Shown here: positions 35,146 to 43,807 of the stretch, piece by piece | How the letters are laid out: each line of letters opens with the position of its first letter | How positions within the stretch are numbered: position 1 is the stretch's first letter | DNA from: an uncultured Chloroflexota bacterium | GTDB lineage: Bacteria; Chloroflexota; Anaerolineae; Aggregatilineales; Phototrophicaceae | Direction of reading: 5' to 3' | Length of the DNA stretch: 64,000 bases | NCBI GenBank assembly: GCA_937974245.1 | Contig: CALJKV010000039.1 | Location: 21,147-85,146 of the forward strand | Program-made: the position numbers and the translations under genes | The notes under the pieces: generated by a model | The model's database searches: none | Seen by the model: only the letters and a program-made list of their open reading frames with translations | Told to the model about the DNA's origin: nothing

Positions 35146-35559
35146 GTGGCTATCTATCTTGCTCAGACTTCCTTTTCGTTTCAGGACATTATCCGTGAAT
35201 TAGGGCCGCGCTCAGGCATTAACCTCATCTGGGATATTATGCTCTACCTTATTTTTTTTCTGGCCTTTATCAGCATGTTGCGCGGGTCGGACAAACAGGT
35301 AGTGCCGACAATCCTCATGGCGGCTGTGGCCGGGGCGTCGGTAATCGCCAAACTGGGCATTCTTAACCCCAAGGCCAGCGGTAGCATCAGTTCAGAAGGT
35401 GTCGCGCTGCTGGCGATTAATGCGCTGATGTTCTTCCTGCCGTTGATTGTCGTGGGTATTGCCGATAAAAAGAGCAAGTCCCGGCCAACAGCCATCATGG
35501 GGGCGGTCATCGCAGCGGTGTACTTCTTCGGTTTCTGGTTTGTCGAGCAGCGCGGATAG
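35146..35559 (+). CDS. Four-TM small membrane protein
   Basis: 137 aa starting at GTG with AGGAGGG 7 bases upstream. Four hydrophobic segments are visible: LIWDIMLYLIFFLAFISML, PTILMAAVAGASVIAKLG, VALLAINALMFFLPLIVVGI and IMGAVIAAVYFFGFWFV. No family recognised. Its stop lies 16 bases before the AAC(3)-like start. Confidence 0.65.
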   Translation: MAIYLAQTSFSFQDIIRELGPRSGINLIWDIMLYLIFFLAFISMLRGSDKQVVPTILMAAVAGASVIAKLGILNPKASGSISSEGVALLAINALMFFLPLIVVGIADKKSKSRPTAIMGAVIAAVYFFGFWFVEQRG

Positions 35560-35575
35560 CCACCAGGAAACACCC

Positions 35576-36409
35576 ATGCCCGAATCTGCAACCATTCATC
35601 CGGACTTCCCGCCGCTGACCCGCGATTCGCTGGCCGGGCAGTTCGCTGCCTGCGGACTGACCGCCGGGCAGACCGTGCTCGTACACAGCAGTATGAGCAA
35701 GTTGGGTTGGATTGTTGGCGGCCCGGTAGATGTGATTCAGGCGCTGCTGGATGTCCTCACGCCCACCGGCACGCTCATGATGCCGGCTCATACCGGCGGC
35801 AATGGCGACCCTGCCTATTGGCGCAACCCGCCTGTGCCAGAAGCCTGGTGGCCGGTGATCCGACAGCACCGCCCGGCCTATGACCCGCATGTATCGCCCA
35901 CGCGGGCGATGGGGGCAATTGCTGAACTGTTCCGCACCTGGCCGGGAGTCGTCCGTAGCGACCACCCTATCGGCTCGTTCGCTGCGATGGGGCCAAATGC
36001 CGCCTGCCTGACCAGCGACCACCGGCTCGATTCTATCTTTGGCGACTACTCGCCCATAGGCCGCCTGTATGAACTTGATGGGTATATCCTGCTGCTGGGT
36101 GTGGATCATGGCAACAACACGTCGCTGCATCTGGCCGAACACCGGGCGAACTTCCCCGGCAAAGCTGCCCGGCGCGAGGGGACGGCGATGCTGGTGGAAG
36201 GTGTGCGCCAATGGGTCGAGTTTGATCTGCTGGTACTCAATGATGATGACTTCCCGACTATCGGGGATCGGTATGAAGCCGAACACAAAATTCCTCGTGG
36301 TCAGGTCGGGCAGTGTGCGGTACGCTTTATGAAGCAACGCCCACTGATTGATTATGCTGTGGCATGGATGGCGCACAACCGCGATTTCACGCGCCACTCG
36401 CCGGATTAG
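35576..36409 (+). CDS. AAC(3)-family N-acetyltransferase
   Basis: 277 aa. The start follows CAGGAAA; a longer frame upstream overlaps the previous gene and is not used. Motifs of the aminoglycoside 3-N-acetyltransferase family: VLVHSSMSKLGWIVGG near residue 30, TLMMPAHTGGNGDPAYW, SDHPIGSFAAMG, the catalytic-His region LLLGVDHGNNTSLHLAEHR. Family members acetylate aminoglycosides, but many chromosomal ones (YokD-like) have other amine substrates, so a resistance role is not established. Confidence 0.88.
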   Translation: MPESATIHPDFPPLTRDSLAGQFAACGLTAGQTVLVHSSMSKLGWIVGGPVDVIQALLDVLTPTGTLMMPAHTGGNGDPAYWRNPPVPEAWWPVIRQHRPAYDPHVSPTRAMGAIAELFRTWPGVVRSDHPIGSFAAMGPNAACLTSDHRLDSIFGDYSPIGRLYELDGYILLLGVDHGNNTSLHLAEHRANFPGKAARREGTAMLVEGVRQWVEFDLLVLNDDDFPTIGDRYEAEHKIPRGQVGQCAVRFMKQRPLIDYAVAWMAHNRDFTRHSPD

Positions 36410-36490
36410 TGTGGTAGAATAACGCCAAACCTGAAGTAAAGAATGCTGTATGTGAAATACGGTGTTGCCAACAATCCTGGTCACTGGTTA

Positions 36491-36570
36491 GTTGTTCTCA
36501 GTTTTCAGTCGGAACAGAACATTCTCGGTGAGTGTGTTTCATCTTCTGACCACTGACTGCTGATAACTGG
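36491..36570. repeat. Solo copy of the CAGTT-type inverted repeat
   Basis: Left arm GTTGTTCTCAGTTTTCAGTC and right arm CTGACCACTGACTGC with TGATAACTGG, with about 35 bases between and no gene inside. The arms contain the same TCAGTTTTC and TGATAACTG words as those flanking the four-helix-bundle gene near 11 kb. It lies between the AAC(3)-like gene and the microcompartment shell genes. Confidence 0.5.
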
Positions 36571-36692
36571 CAATACACCCTTGGCCTTCGATTTTAGTCA
36601 TGCCTGCATTTCACATCAGACGTCAAGACTCTTTCGGATAACCAGCGGGGACGACACCCTGCCCAAACATGGCCTTTAAGGAGACCCCAAAA

Positions 36693-37001
36693 ATGGCAGA
36701 AGCACTTGGCATGATTGAAACGAAATCTTTCGCGGCATTGGTAGAAGCCGCCGACGCGATGGTGAAAGCTGCCCGCGTGGAACTTGTGAGCTACGAGAAA
36801 ACCGGCGGTGGTTTTGTGACCGCTGTGGTGCGGGGCGATGTCGCTGCTGTCAAAGCGGCGGTAGAGGCCGGAGTACGCGGCGCAGAAAAGGTCGGTGAGG
36901 TTGTGGCGGTGCATGTTATTCCGCGCCCGCACGTCAACGTGGATGCTGTTATGCCGCTGGGACGCACCGAAGAGGGCAAGACAGGGATGGAAAAGGCTTA
37001 G
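36693..37001 (+). CDS. Bacterial microcompartment shell protein, BMC-H (PduA/EutM-like hexamer)
   Basis: 102 aa. AAGGAG 11 bases upstream supports the ATG giving [23 protein letters not shown]; an in-frame ATG 8 codons upstream is unlikely. The single BMC domain is full-length with the family hallmarks [23 protein letters not shown] and [18 protein letters not shown]. The pore-lining loop reads TGGG, where PduA has IGSG. BMC-H hexamers tile the facets of protein shells. It is followed after 3 bases by the pentamer gene. No signature enzyme (diol dehydratase, ethanolamine lyase, glycyl radical enzyme, RuBisCO, aldehyde dehydrogenase) lies in the window. Confidence 0.95.
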   Translation: MAEALGMIETKSFAALVEAADAMVKAARVELVSYEKTGGGFVTAVVRGDVAAVKAAVEAGVRGAEKVGEVVAVHVIPRPHVNVDAVMPLGRTEEGKTGMEKA

Positions 37002-37004
37002 CCC

Positions 37005-37304
37005 ATGCTGTTGGCTAAAGTCATCGGAACGGTGGTCGCCAGCGTGAAAAGCGAGCGCACCGACGGCCTGAAAATGCTGATTATCCAACCGCTTGATCTG
37101 GAGGGGAAGCCCACCGGAAACTATGTGGTGGCCTTTGATGCGGTAGGGGCCGGTGAAGGCGAAGTCGTGCTGTATGCCAGCGGCAGCAGCGCCCGCCAGA
37201 CGTCTGCCACCGATAACCGCCCGGCGGACGCCACGATTTTCGCTATTGTGGATACCTGGGACGTGGCCGGGGCGGTCAAGTACGACAAGAGCGCGGCTTT
37301 GTAA
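37005..37304 (+). CDS. Bacterial microcompartment vertex protein, BMC-P (EutN/CcmL-like pentamer)
   Basis: 99 aa, full-length EutN/CcmL family: [53 protein letters not shown] and the terminal strand [12 protein letters not shown]. Pentamers close the vertices of microcompartment shells. It is coupled to the BMC-H gene. These two proteins are the minimal set able to form a closed shell, but the cargo is not encoded nearby. Confidence 0.93.
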   Translation: MLLAKVIGTVVASVKSERTDGLKMLIIQPLDLEGKPTGNYVVAFDAVGAGEGEVVLYASGSSARQTSATDNRPADATIFAIVDTWDVAGAVKYDKSAAL

Positions 37305-37327
37305 CCAGATACAATTATGAACCCAGT

Positions 37328-37350
37328 CAGGGCGCGTCTCCTGCGCCCTG
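37328..37350 (+). terminator. Hairpin after the BMC shell genes
   Basis: CAGGGCGC / GCGCCCTG, 8-bp stem with a 7-base loop, 23 bases after the BMC-P stop. The T-run after it is weak (GCGTTTGATG). It probably separates the shell operon from the TIR-TPR gene. Confidence 0.55.
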
Positions 37351-37385
37351 GCGTTTGATGACGCCGATAGCAAGGGACTGTTATT

Positions 37386-38675
37386 ATGACTCATATTTTT
37401 ATTTCGTATAAACATGATGACGTTTCAAACTTCTTTTTTGACGCGCTGCAACTGCGGTTGGAGCGTGCCCATTACGAATGGTGGAAAGACGACAAACTTG
37501 TCGCCGGGACAAACTGGGAAGTCGTCATTGATGAAGCCATCGAAAAGGCGCTGGCAGTACTGGTCATCATGACGCCCGAAGCGCAAGCGTCACAATACGT
37601 CACCTATGAGTGGTCATACGCGCTGGGCGTCGGCGTGCCGGTGATTGCCATCATCCTCAAGCCAGTGGATAAGCTGCACCCCAAACTTGCCGGACTGCAA
37701 TACCTTGATTTCACTAACGAAAAACAACTCCCCTGGGATAAGCTGCTCCAGTCGTTGGAACATGCCAGCCTGACCAGCGAAGGCACCCGCGAAATCGAAA
37801 TCCGCCAACTGCCCGATGAACAGGTCATGCCACGTATCCAGTATGGAGACAATCTCTACCACAATAAGGATTTTGCCAATGCGCTCGAGACCTATTCCGG
37901 GGCACTGCGTGTCGCCAGCGAAAGCCTGCTGGATGACATTCATTACCGCATGGCGCTTGTGTATACGGCGCGTGCGTCCCGCCAGCGGGATAATGCCAAG
38001 AAACGGGATGACCTGGTGCGTGCCGAGCCGCATCTCCTGAAGGCGCTGGAACTTAATGAAGACTATGTCGAGGCACGCGCCGCTCTGGGGTATCTCTACC
38101 GGCTGATGCGCGATGTCGTGGAAGACGATATTGAGCGTACCGAATACCTGAACCAGGCAGAAATCTGCTTCAAAAAGGCATTGGCGCAGCGCCCGGATAT
38201 GACTGACGAGCTTGGGGAGTCCTGGTGGAACACGCTTGGCGGCGTCTATAAGCGGCGCGGTCAGATTGACGATGCTATCAGCGCTTATGAACGCGCGGCC
38301 ACGGAAGTCAAGAATAATTCATCATATCCCTATAGCAACCTGGGCACGCTTTATCTGGAGAAAGCCAATTCCGCCAAAGTGGTCGAAAATTACCGCTTTG
38401 TGGAGCGTTATGCTCCCAGGGCTTTGGAGAAAAATCCCAGTGATTTCTGGTCACGGGGAGATCTGCTGGTGGCGAAACTGGCCCTGGGAAAAGCCGGGGA
38501 TATTGACAACATCTTCAATGAATACCTGCTGGATGCGAAAGATGCTCCCTACGCTTTCCGAACCCTGTTAGAAACCCTGGAAAAACTGCGGGAGGTTGTG
38601 GGCGAAGCCAAGCGCGACGCGATCCAGACCTTTATCAACCGTTTGAAGGATCATCTGCACGAAAATGGTGAATAA
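37386..38675 (+). CDS. TIR-domain protein with TPR repeats
   Basis: 429 aa. Residues 1-130 are a TIR domain: MTHIFISYKHDD, then the BB-loop region and SQYVTYEW, where E75 sits in the position of the catalytic glutamate of NAD-hydrolysing TIR domains. Residues about 150-425 are TPR-like helical repeats (IQYGDNLYHNKDFANALETYS, AEPHLLKALELNEDYVEARAALGYLYRL, SWWNTLGGVYKRRGQIDDAISAYERA). In bacteria, TIR domains act in phage defence (as NADases or signal producers) or in other NAD processing; TPRs give protein contacts. No defence partner (SIR2, Thoeris ThsA, prokaryotic Argonaute) is adjacent. A defence role is therefore inference. Confidence 0.85.
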   Translation: MTHIFISYKHDDVSNFFFDALQLRLERAHYEWWKDDKLVAGTNWEVVIDEAIEKALAVLVIMTPEAQASQYVTYEWSYALGVGVPVIAIILKPVDKLHPKLAGLQYLDFTNEKQLPWDKLLQSLEHASLTSEGTREIEIRQLPDEQVMPRIQYGDNLYHNKDFANALETYSGALRVASESLLDDIHYRMALVYTARASRQRDNAKKRDDLVRAEPHLLKALELNEDYVEARAALGYLYRLMRDVVEDDIERTEYLNQAEICFKKALAQRPDMTDELGESWWNTLGGVYKRRGQIDDAISAYERAATEVKNNSSYPYSNLGTLYLEKANSAKVVENYRFVERYAPRALEKNPSDFWSRGDLLVAKLALGKAGDIDNIFNEYLLDAKDAPYAFRTLLETLEKLREVVGEAKRDAIQTFINRLKDHLHENGE

Positions 38676-39112
38676 CTGTTCGAGGGGCGCGAGACCCGTG
38701 CCCCGAATTACGCACTGGATCGAACCGACAGTGGGCTTCTGCTCTTTAAGGAAATTGTTGCATAACGGTAGTGGGTAAAGTGCTGATTCGCCCACTTGAA
38801 ACTGAGATATGCTTTAATTCTTGATTTGTATAAGCCCAATGTTTTGCGGGAAGTTCTTCTCTGTCGTATAAGTTTTACTTCTTTCAAATAGTAAATAAGT
38901 GCTAGCATCCTCTTAATCCATCTTTTGTTTTCCCTTATTTTAGACATGCGTATCTTAATCTACCATAGCATCTCCTTATAACCATTATCTGTCGCGCAAT
39001 CCGAATGCTATAATGTATTGAAACATTGTGTGAAATTTTTACGGGGCGCGAAATCGCCACGTTTTCTCCCTCATCATGATGAAGTAATTATTCCCCGCCA
39101 GTGAGGTGGCTG
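38676..39112. other. 437-bp AT-rich region without a supported gene
   Basis: It starts with a weak terminator-like hairpin after the TIR-TPR gene (GGGGC ... GCCCC, 38683-38705), then a stretch clearly more AT-rich than its surroundings. A 79-codon minus-strand frame (38708-38947) is lysine/arginine-rich, has no recognisable family and weak start signals; I do not call it. The end holds the promoter of the histidine kinase. Confidence 0.5.
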
Positions 39113-42100
39113 ATGAACTGGCAGTTCGTCTCTCATATATCCTTGTTAATCACCGCGACAATTTTATCGGTGCTGCTGGCGGCGTGGGTCTGGCGTCGGC
39201 GATCCGCACCGGGCGCTGTCCCATTCATTATTTTTATGCTGGCCGCCGCTGTATGGGCCGGGGCTTCCGTTATGGAAGCCAGCAGCAATATCCTGGCGGA
39301 CAAAGTGCTGTGGAGCAAAGTGCTGTATTTGGGCTCCACGACGGCCCCGCTTTTATGGTTGGCAATAGCCCTGGAGTATATCGGGCAGGGGCGGTTGCTG
39401 ACCCGCCGAAATGTACTGCTCCTGATGATCGTACCATCTGTCATCCTGGTGACGGTCTGGACAAACGAAGCGCACGAACTCATCTGGCAGAACGTGACCC
39501 TGACAACCGGTGACCTGTACCCATTGATGGCCTTCACACGTGGCCCGCTGTACTGGGTGAATGTCGTCTATGGCTACACGCTCATGCTGGTCGCCACCGT
39601 CATCATGGTTCGCGCGTTCGTGCGTGCCGCAAGCCCCTACCGGATACAGGCTGTCATGTTGTTACTTGCGGCCTTCGTTCCCTGGATCGGGAATATGCTT
39701 TATATCGCCGGCCTGACCAGGGATTTCACCTCAGTGTTTTTTGTCGTAACCGGGTTTATCGCGGCGCTGGCACTGTTCCGTTACCGGTTGTTGGATATTG
39801 TGCCGGTGGCGCGGGGGGCGATAATCGCCAGTATGAGTGACGCGGTGATGGTGTTTGACACGCAAAAACGGTTGGTAGACATTAACCGTTCCGCCGAAAC
39901 GCTTCTACGGCGAAAAGCGGGCGAGGTGATCGGGCAGCCGGCAGCGCAGGTATTTGCGAACCGTGCCGGTCTGTTTGAAGAATATCAGGATGTTGAAGAA
40001 GCCCACACCGAACTTACACTCGATTTTGAAGAAAGCCAGCGCACCTTTGACCTGCGTCTCTCCCCCTTGCGTGACCTGCGCGGCCAGTTAGCCGGGCGTG
40101 TGCTGGTCTTGCGGGACATCAGCGAACGCAAACGAGTCGAGGCGGCACTACAGGAAGCCCAGCGCCTGGCGCATATCGGCAACTGGTCGAACGATTTGAC
40201 CACGGGCGAATGGATATGGTCGGATGAAATCTACTTCATCATGGGTGTCGAGCGGCAGACGCCGACAGACGATTTAGTCACGTCGCTTTTGCATCCCGAT
40301 GACCGGGAACGGTACTTCCAGGAAGTTGACCGCGCCCAGGCCGACCATCAGTTGAATCTATCAGTGGAGAGCCGCATTATCCGCCCCAGCGATGGCGAGA
40401 TACGGCATATCCAGAGTTGGCTGGAGTTTAGCTACGGCCCAACCGGGGAGGTGCTCAGCCGTTTTGGGACGGTGCAGGACATTACGCTGCGGGTTCAGGC
40501 CGAAGAGCATGTGCGCCAGCAGAACAAGTTCCTGGAAAACGTGCTTGAATCGGTAGCTGCGCCGTTTTATGTCATCAATGTGGCGGATTACAGCGTCGAA
40601 ATGGCGAATTCCGCTGCACAGGCGTTGGGTGTCAAGATCGGGGCAAAAACGACCTGTCACGCCCTGACTCACCAGCGTGATACACCGTGCGAAGGTGAAC
40701 ATCCCTGCCCCCTCAGCATCGTGCTGGAAACCAGAGCGCCAGCCGTCGTCGAACATATCCATTATGACCAGAATGGTATGCCGCTTAACGTTGAAGTGCA
40801 TGGCTACCCGGTTTTTGATGATGCCGGGAATGTCATCCAGATGATTGAATACTCGATCGACATCACCGCCCGCAAGCAGGCCGAAGATGAGGTGCGTAAA
40901 CTCTCCCGTGCGGTTGAGCAAAGCGCCAACAGTGTTGTCATCACCAATCTGGCCGGCGATATCGAGTATGTGAATCCCCGCTTCACGCAACTAACCGGCT
41001 ATACGGTTGAGGAAGTCATGGGACGCAACCCACGCATTCTCAAATCGGGCAAGTCGCCCAAAGAAGTATACGAGCAGCTTTGGGCGACGATCAGTTCGGG
41101 GAGCGAGTGGCGCGGTGAGTTTCTTAACCGCAAGAAGAATGGCGACCTCTACTGGGAGGCCGCCTCGATTTCTCCCATCAAAGACCAGACTGGGGAAATT
41201 ACCCATTATCTGGCGATTAAAGAAGATGTCACCGACCGGAAAGTAGTAGAGGAGGCGTTGCAACGCGCTTATGACCGGCTGTCTACCCTGGTGGAAGTGG
41301 ATACAGAGTTGATTGTCAGCCTGGACGTAGGGCAGGTTATGGCGGTGGCGCTGGATGCTGCCATGCGTCTAAGCCGGGCGAATGCCGGGTTTATCGGGCG
41401 CGTGGATGGCGAGAATGTTCATGTTACCCAGGTTATTGGTGACTATCCCCCGGATATTGCCGGCATGTATATTCCTCCTGAGGCCAGTACGATTATGGCA
41501 GCCGTGCGCGAGCGGCAGGCAATCCTGCGAACTGACGTTGACAACTATGCGCAGCGCGTGACAGTGCTGCCCGCCACCCGCGCTCAGATGACCCTGCCCC
41601 TGCTCTCCCACGAGAAGTTGATCGGCATCCTTAACTTGGAAACCAGTCAGCCGGAGCGCTTTACGCCGGAGGTTTTTGAGTTTCTCAAGCTATTAGTCGC
41701 CCATGCTGCCCTGGCGATAGACAACGCACAATTATATGAAAATCGCGCCGCCCTCATTAGAGACCTGGACGATTTTGCCCGTACCGTCGCGCACGACCTG
41801 AAGAACCCGCTCAATATCGTCATGGTCTACGGCGGCATGTTGGATAGCGCGTTAGGACAGTTGTCGGAAGAAATGCGCCAGAAAGCCATTGAGGGGATTG
41901 TGCATGGCGCAAACAAGATGAACAACATCATTGACGCCCTGCTCTTGCTGGCTGGCGTGCGCCAGGCCGGTAAGGTGGCGATGAGTCCCTTGGATATGGT
42001 GGGGATTGCGGCGGAAGTTATCCAGCGGTTGGATACCATGATAAAAGAGTATCAGGCTGAGGTCATCCTGCCCGCCGCACTGCCAGCGGCGATGGGTTAC

Positions 42101-42445
42101 GCACCCTGGGTCGAAGAGGTGTTTGCCAACTACCTGACGAACGCGCTCAAGTATGGTGGAAAACCGCCGCGTATCGAACTGGGGGGGGACATTCTGACGA
42201 ACGGCATGGCCCGCTTCTGGATTCGGGATAACGGGGACGGTTTAACGCCTGAACAGCAGGGCCAGTTGTTCACCCAGTTCACCCGGTTGCACCAGATTGA
42301 AGCGGAAGGGCACGGCCTGGGCTTATCTATCGTGCAGCGCATTGTGGAAAAACTCGGCGGTGAAGTCGGCGTCAACAGCACGGTTGGGCAGGGGAGCATC
42401 TTCACCTTCACCCTCCCTTATGCCATTGAATTGGAACACTCTTAA
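39113..42445 (+). CDS. Multi-PAS hybrid sensor histidine kinase with 7TM N-terminal region
   Basis: 1110 aa from the ATG with AGGTGG upstream; an in-frame GTG four codons earlier is possible. Domains by eye: 7TM sensor region (about 5-220), PAS 1 (235-350), PAS 2 of PAS_3 type (355-475, with WSDEIYFIMGVE), PAS 3 (480-600), PAS 4 (605-725, with NPRFTQLTGYTVEEVMGRNPRIL), GAF (about 740-880), dimerisation/phosphoacceptor domain with the H-box in RTVAHDLKNPLNIV, and the ATPase domain with NYLTNALKYGG, IRDNGDGL and GHGLGLSI. PAS 3 has a Cys/His cluster (TTCHALTHQRDTPCEGEHPC) that could bind metal or sense redox. The next gene is a stand-alone receiver. Confidence 0.9.
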   Translation: MNWQFVSHISLLITATILSVLLAAWVWRRRSAPGAVPFIIFMLAAAVWAGASVMEASSNILADKVLWSKVLYLGSTTAPLLWLAIALEYIGQGRLLTRRNVLLLMIVPSVILVTVWTNEAHELIWQNVTLTTGDLYPLMAFTRGPLYWVNVVYGYTLMLVATVIMVRAFVRAASPYRIQAVMLLLAAFVPWIGNMLYIAGLTRDFTSVFFVVTGFIAALALFRYRLLDIVPVARGAIIASMSDAVMVFDTQKRLVDINRSAETLLRRKAGEVIGQPAAQVFANRAGLFEEYQDVEEAHTELTLDFEESQRTFDLRLSPLRDLRGQLAGRVLVLRDISERKRVEAALQEAQRLAHIGNWSNDLTTGEWIWSDEIYFIMGVERQTPTDDLVTSLLHPDDRERYFQEVDRAQADHQLNLSVESRIIRPSDGEIRHIQSWLEFSYGPTGEVLSRFGTVQDITLRVQAEEHVRQQNKFLENVLESVAAPFYVINVADYSVEMANSAAQALGVKIGAKTTCHALTHQRDTPCEGEHPCPLSIVLETRAPAVVEHIHYDQNGMPLNVEVHGYPVFDDAGNVIQMIEYSIDITARKQAEDEVRKLSRAVEQSANSVVITNLAGDIEYVNPRFTQLTGYTVEEVMGRNPRILKSGKSPKEVYEQLWATISSGSEWRGEFLNRKKNGDLYWEAASISPIKDQTGEITHYLAIKEDVTDRKVVEEALQRAYDRLSTLVEVDTELIVSLDVGQVMAVALDAAMRLSRANAGFIGRVDGENVHVTQVIGDYPPDIAGMYIPPEASTIMAAVRERQAILRTDVDNYAQRVTVLPATRAQMTLPLLSHEKLIGILNLETSQPERFTPEVFEFLKLLVAHAALAIDNAQLYENRAALIRDLDDFARTVAHDLKNPLNIVMVYGGMLDSALGQLSEEMRQKAIEGIVHGANKMNNIIDALLLLAGVRQAGKVAMSPLDMVGIAAEVIQRLDTMIKEYQAEVILPAALPAAMGYAPWVEEVFANYLTNALKYGGKPPRIELGGDILTNGMARFWIRDNGDGLTPEQQGQLFTQFTRLHQIEAEGHGLGLSIVQRIVEKLGGEVGVNSTVGQGSIFTFTLPYAIELEHS

Positions 42446-42468
42446 GCTTGATTCTGGAGTAAAGTGTG

Positions 42469-42846
42469 ATGGCAAGCAGCAAACTGGCGCTAATTGTTGA
42501 AGATACACCGCAAATTGCGGATGCCTTTTCTTTCGTATTGCAGGCAGCGGGGTTTGAGACCGAAGTGCTGACCGACGGGGTAATGGCGTTGGCGCGTTTG
42601 CAGGATAGCAGTCGCGATTTACCATTGATCGTCGTGCTGGATATGAACCTGCCGCGTATGGATGGCGCCGAGGTGCTACGGCGCATTCGTGCTGATGAGA
42701 GGTTGGCGCACCTTCAGGTGATTGTTGCTACAGCGAACTCCCACATGGCCGAGGCTGTCGAAGATCAGGCCGATATCGTGCTGCTCAAGCCGGTTTCGTT
42801 TGAACAGTTACGCGCCCTTTCGACCCGCCTGGCACGCCCAATGTAG
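42469..42846 (+). CDS. Single-domain response regulator
   Basis: 125 aa, only a receiver domain. Acidic pair E11-D12, phosphoacceptor D58 in VVLDMNLPRMDG, and the conserved lysine in LLKPVSFEQL. There is no output domain, so it may work by protein contacts or as a phosphotransfer step. It follows the histidine kinase by 23 bases and is its likely partner. GGAG nine bases upstream supports the ATG; a GTG one codon earlier is also possible. Confidence 0.9.
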   Translation: MASSKLALIVEDTPQIADAFSFVLQAAGFETEVLTDGVMALARLQDSSRDLPLIVVLDMNLPRMDGAEVLRRIRADERLAHLQVIVATANSHMAEAVEDQADIVLLKPVSFEQLRALSTRLARPM

Positions 42847-43180
42847 TTTTCTGGGAGCAGGCCGCACGCACTGTTTTTCCCGCAGGGGCATGAGGCAGCA
42901 GGCTCCCCTGCACCCGTTCACCGGCCCGCCTCTGGCCGCAGTCAAATGCCACCCAAAAGACGCTTATCGTCTCCTAATCTTAAACAAACAATATTTTGAC
43001 TCTCCCCTGTGATTGTGATATATTTTACATTCGTGTAGCAGATTCCCGATTCTGCGTCTTATTAGATTCGGCCTTTATTCATCAGCATGTCTTTCCTGAG
43101 GGTTGGGAAGATGTGGTTTTTGGGGTAAGCTGCGGTACACTATTTGTTTGAAGATAGGTTCTCAGGAGGGAGTGTCTATC
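42847..43180. promoter_or_regulatory. Intergenic region with terminator-like hairpin and respiratory-cluster promoter
   Basis: A hairpin GCAGGGG / CCCCTGC (42882-42911, 16-base loop) lies after the response regulator. Then comes a good sigma70-type promoter: TTGACT (42996-43001), 17-bp spacer, TATATT (43019-43024). It leaves a leader of about 150 bases before the Rieske ATG. No ORF or tRNA is visible here. Confidence 0.6.
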
Positions 43181-43765
43181 ATGGCTACTGCAAGTGCGGC
43201 ACAGGCCAACATGCCATCTGTTGGCGTTGATGCGCCCAGCCGCCGCGAGTTTCTGTACTATATCTGGGGCGCGTCTATCGCCCTGCTGTTAGGGGAGGCG
43301 GCTGCCGGATTAGTCTGGTTTGCACTGCCTCGTTTCAAAGAAGGCGAGTTCGGCGGTGTCTTTAATATCACCGGCGATACAGTCCCCGCACCAAACAAAA
43401 TCCCGATGTCAGTTCCCGCCGGGCGCTTCTGGTTGTCGAATGTCGAAGACCGGGGTCTGTATGTCCTGTATGGCGTGTGTACGCACCTGGGCTGCCTGCC
43501 GAAGTGGGTAGAAACTAACAACCGGTTTGAGTGCCCCTGTCATGGCTCGAAATTCGAGCGTACCGGCAAATATATTGAAGGTCCTGCGCCGCGCAGTATG
43601 GATAAGTTTGAAGCAACGGTGACATTTGATGATGGCACAATCGCCACGACGGGTGCTGAGGGAGTCCCGGATGGTGGGCCAATTCCGTTAGAAGGCCGCA
43701 CGATTGCCAGCGTTGCGATCAACACCGGTTCTCGTTATAAGAGCGCTGACCGGCTTGATGAATAA
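43181..43765 (+). CDS. Rieske iron-sulfur protein of a cytochrome bc complex
   Basis: 194 aa. AGGAGGGAG ten bases upstream fixes the start. A Tat-like motif SRREFL at residues 20-25 is followed by the membrane anchor (GASIALLLGEAAAGLVWFAL). The Rieske [2Fe-2S] ligands are C100 and H102 (CTHLGC) and C118 and H121 (CPCHGS), with C105 and C120 forming the usual disulfide. It takes electrons from quinol and passes them to cytochrome c. It is the first gene of the cluster Rieske, cytochrome b, dihaem cytochrome c. Confidence 0.95.
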   Translation: MATASAAQANMPSVGVDAPSRREFLYYIWGASIALLLGEAAAGLVWFALPRFKEGEFGGVFNITGDTVPAPNKIPMSVPAGRFWLSNVEDRGLYVLYGVCTHLGCLPKWVETNNRFECPCHGSKFERTGKYIEGPAPRSMDKFEATVTFDDGTIATTGAEGVPDGGPIPLEGRTIASVAINTGSRYKSADRLDE

Positions 43766-43807
43766 GTCTTATTCAGGTCCCTATATTCCCGAACGAGGAG
43801 TACGCTA

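Noticed and set aside
35447..35575. N-terminal extension of the AAC(3)-family ORF
   Set aside because: It overlaps the membrane-protein gene in another frame, and its residues do not fit the family. The ATG after CAGGAAA is the better start.
38708..38947. 79-codon minus-strand ORF in the AT-rich interval
   Set aside because: It is not overlapped by another gene, but the product is basic and low in family signal, with no convincing ribosome-binding site. I could not support it as a gene.
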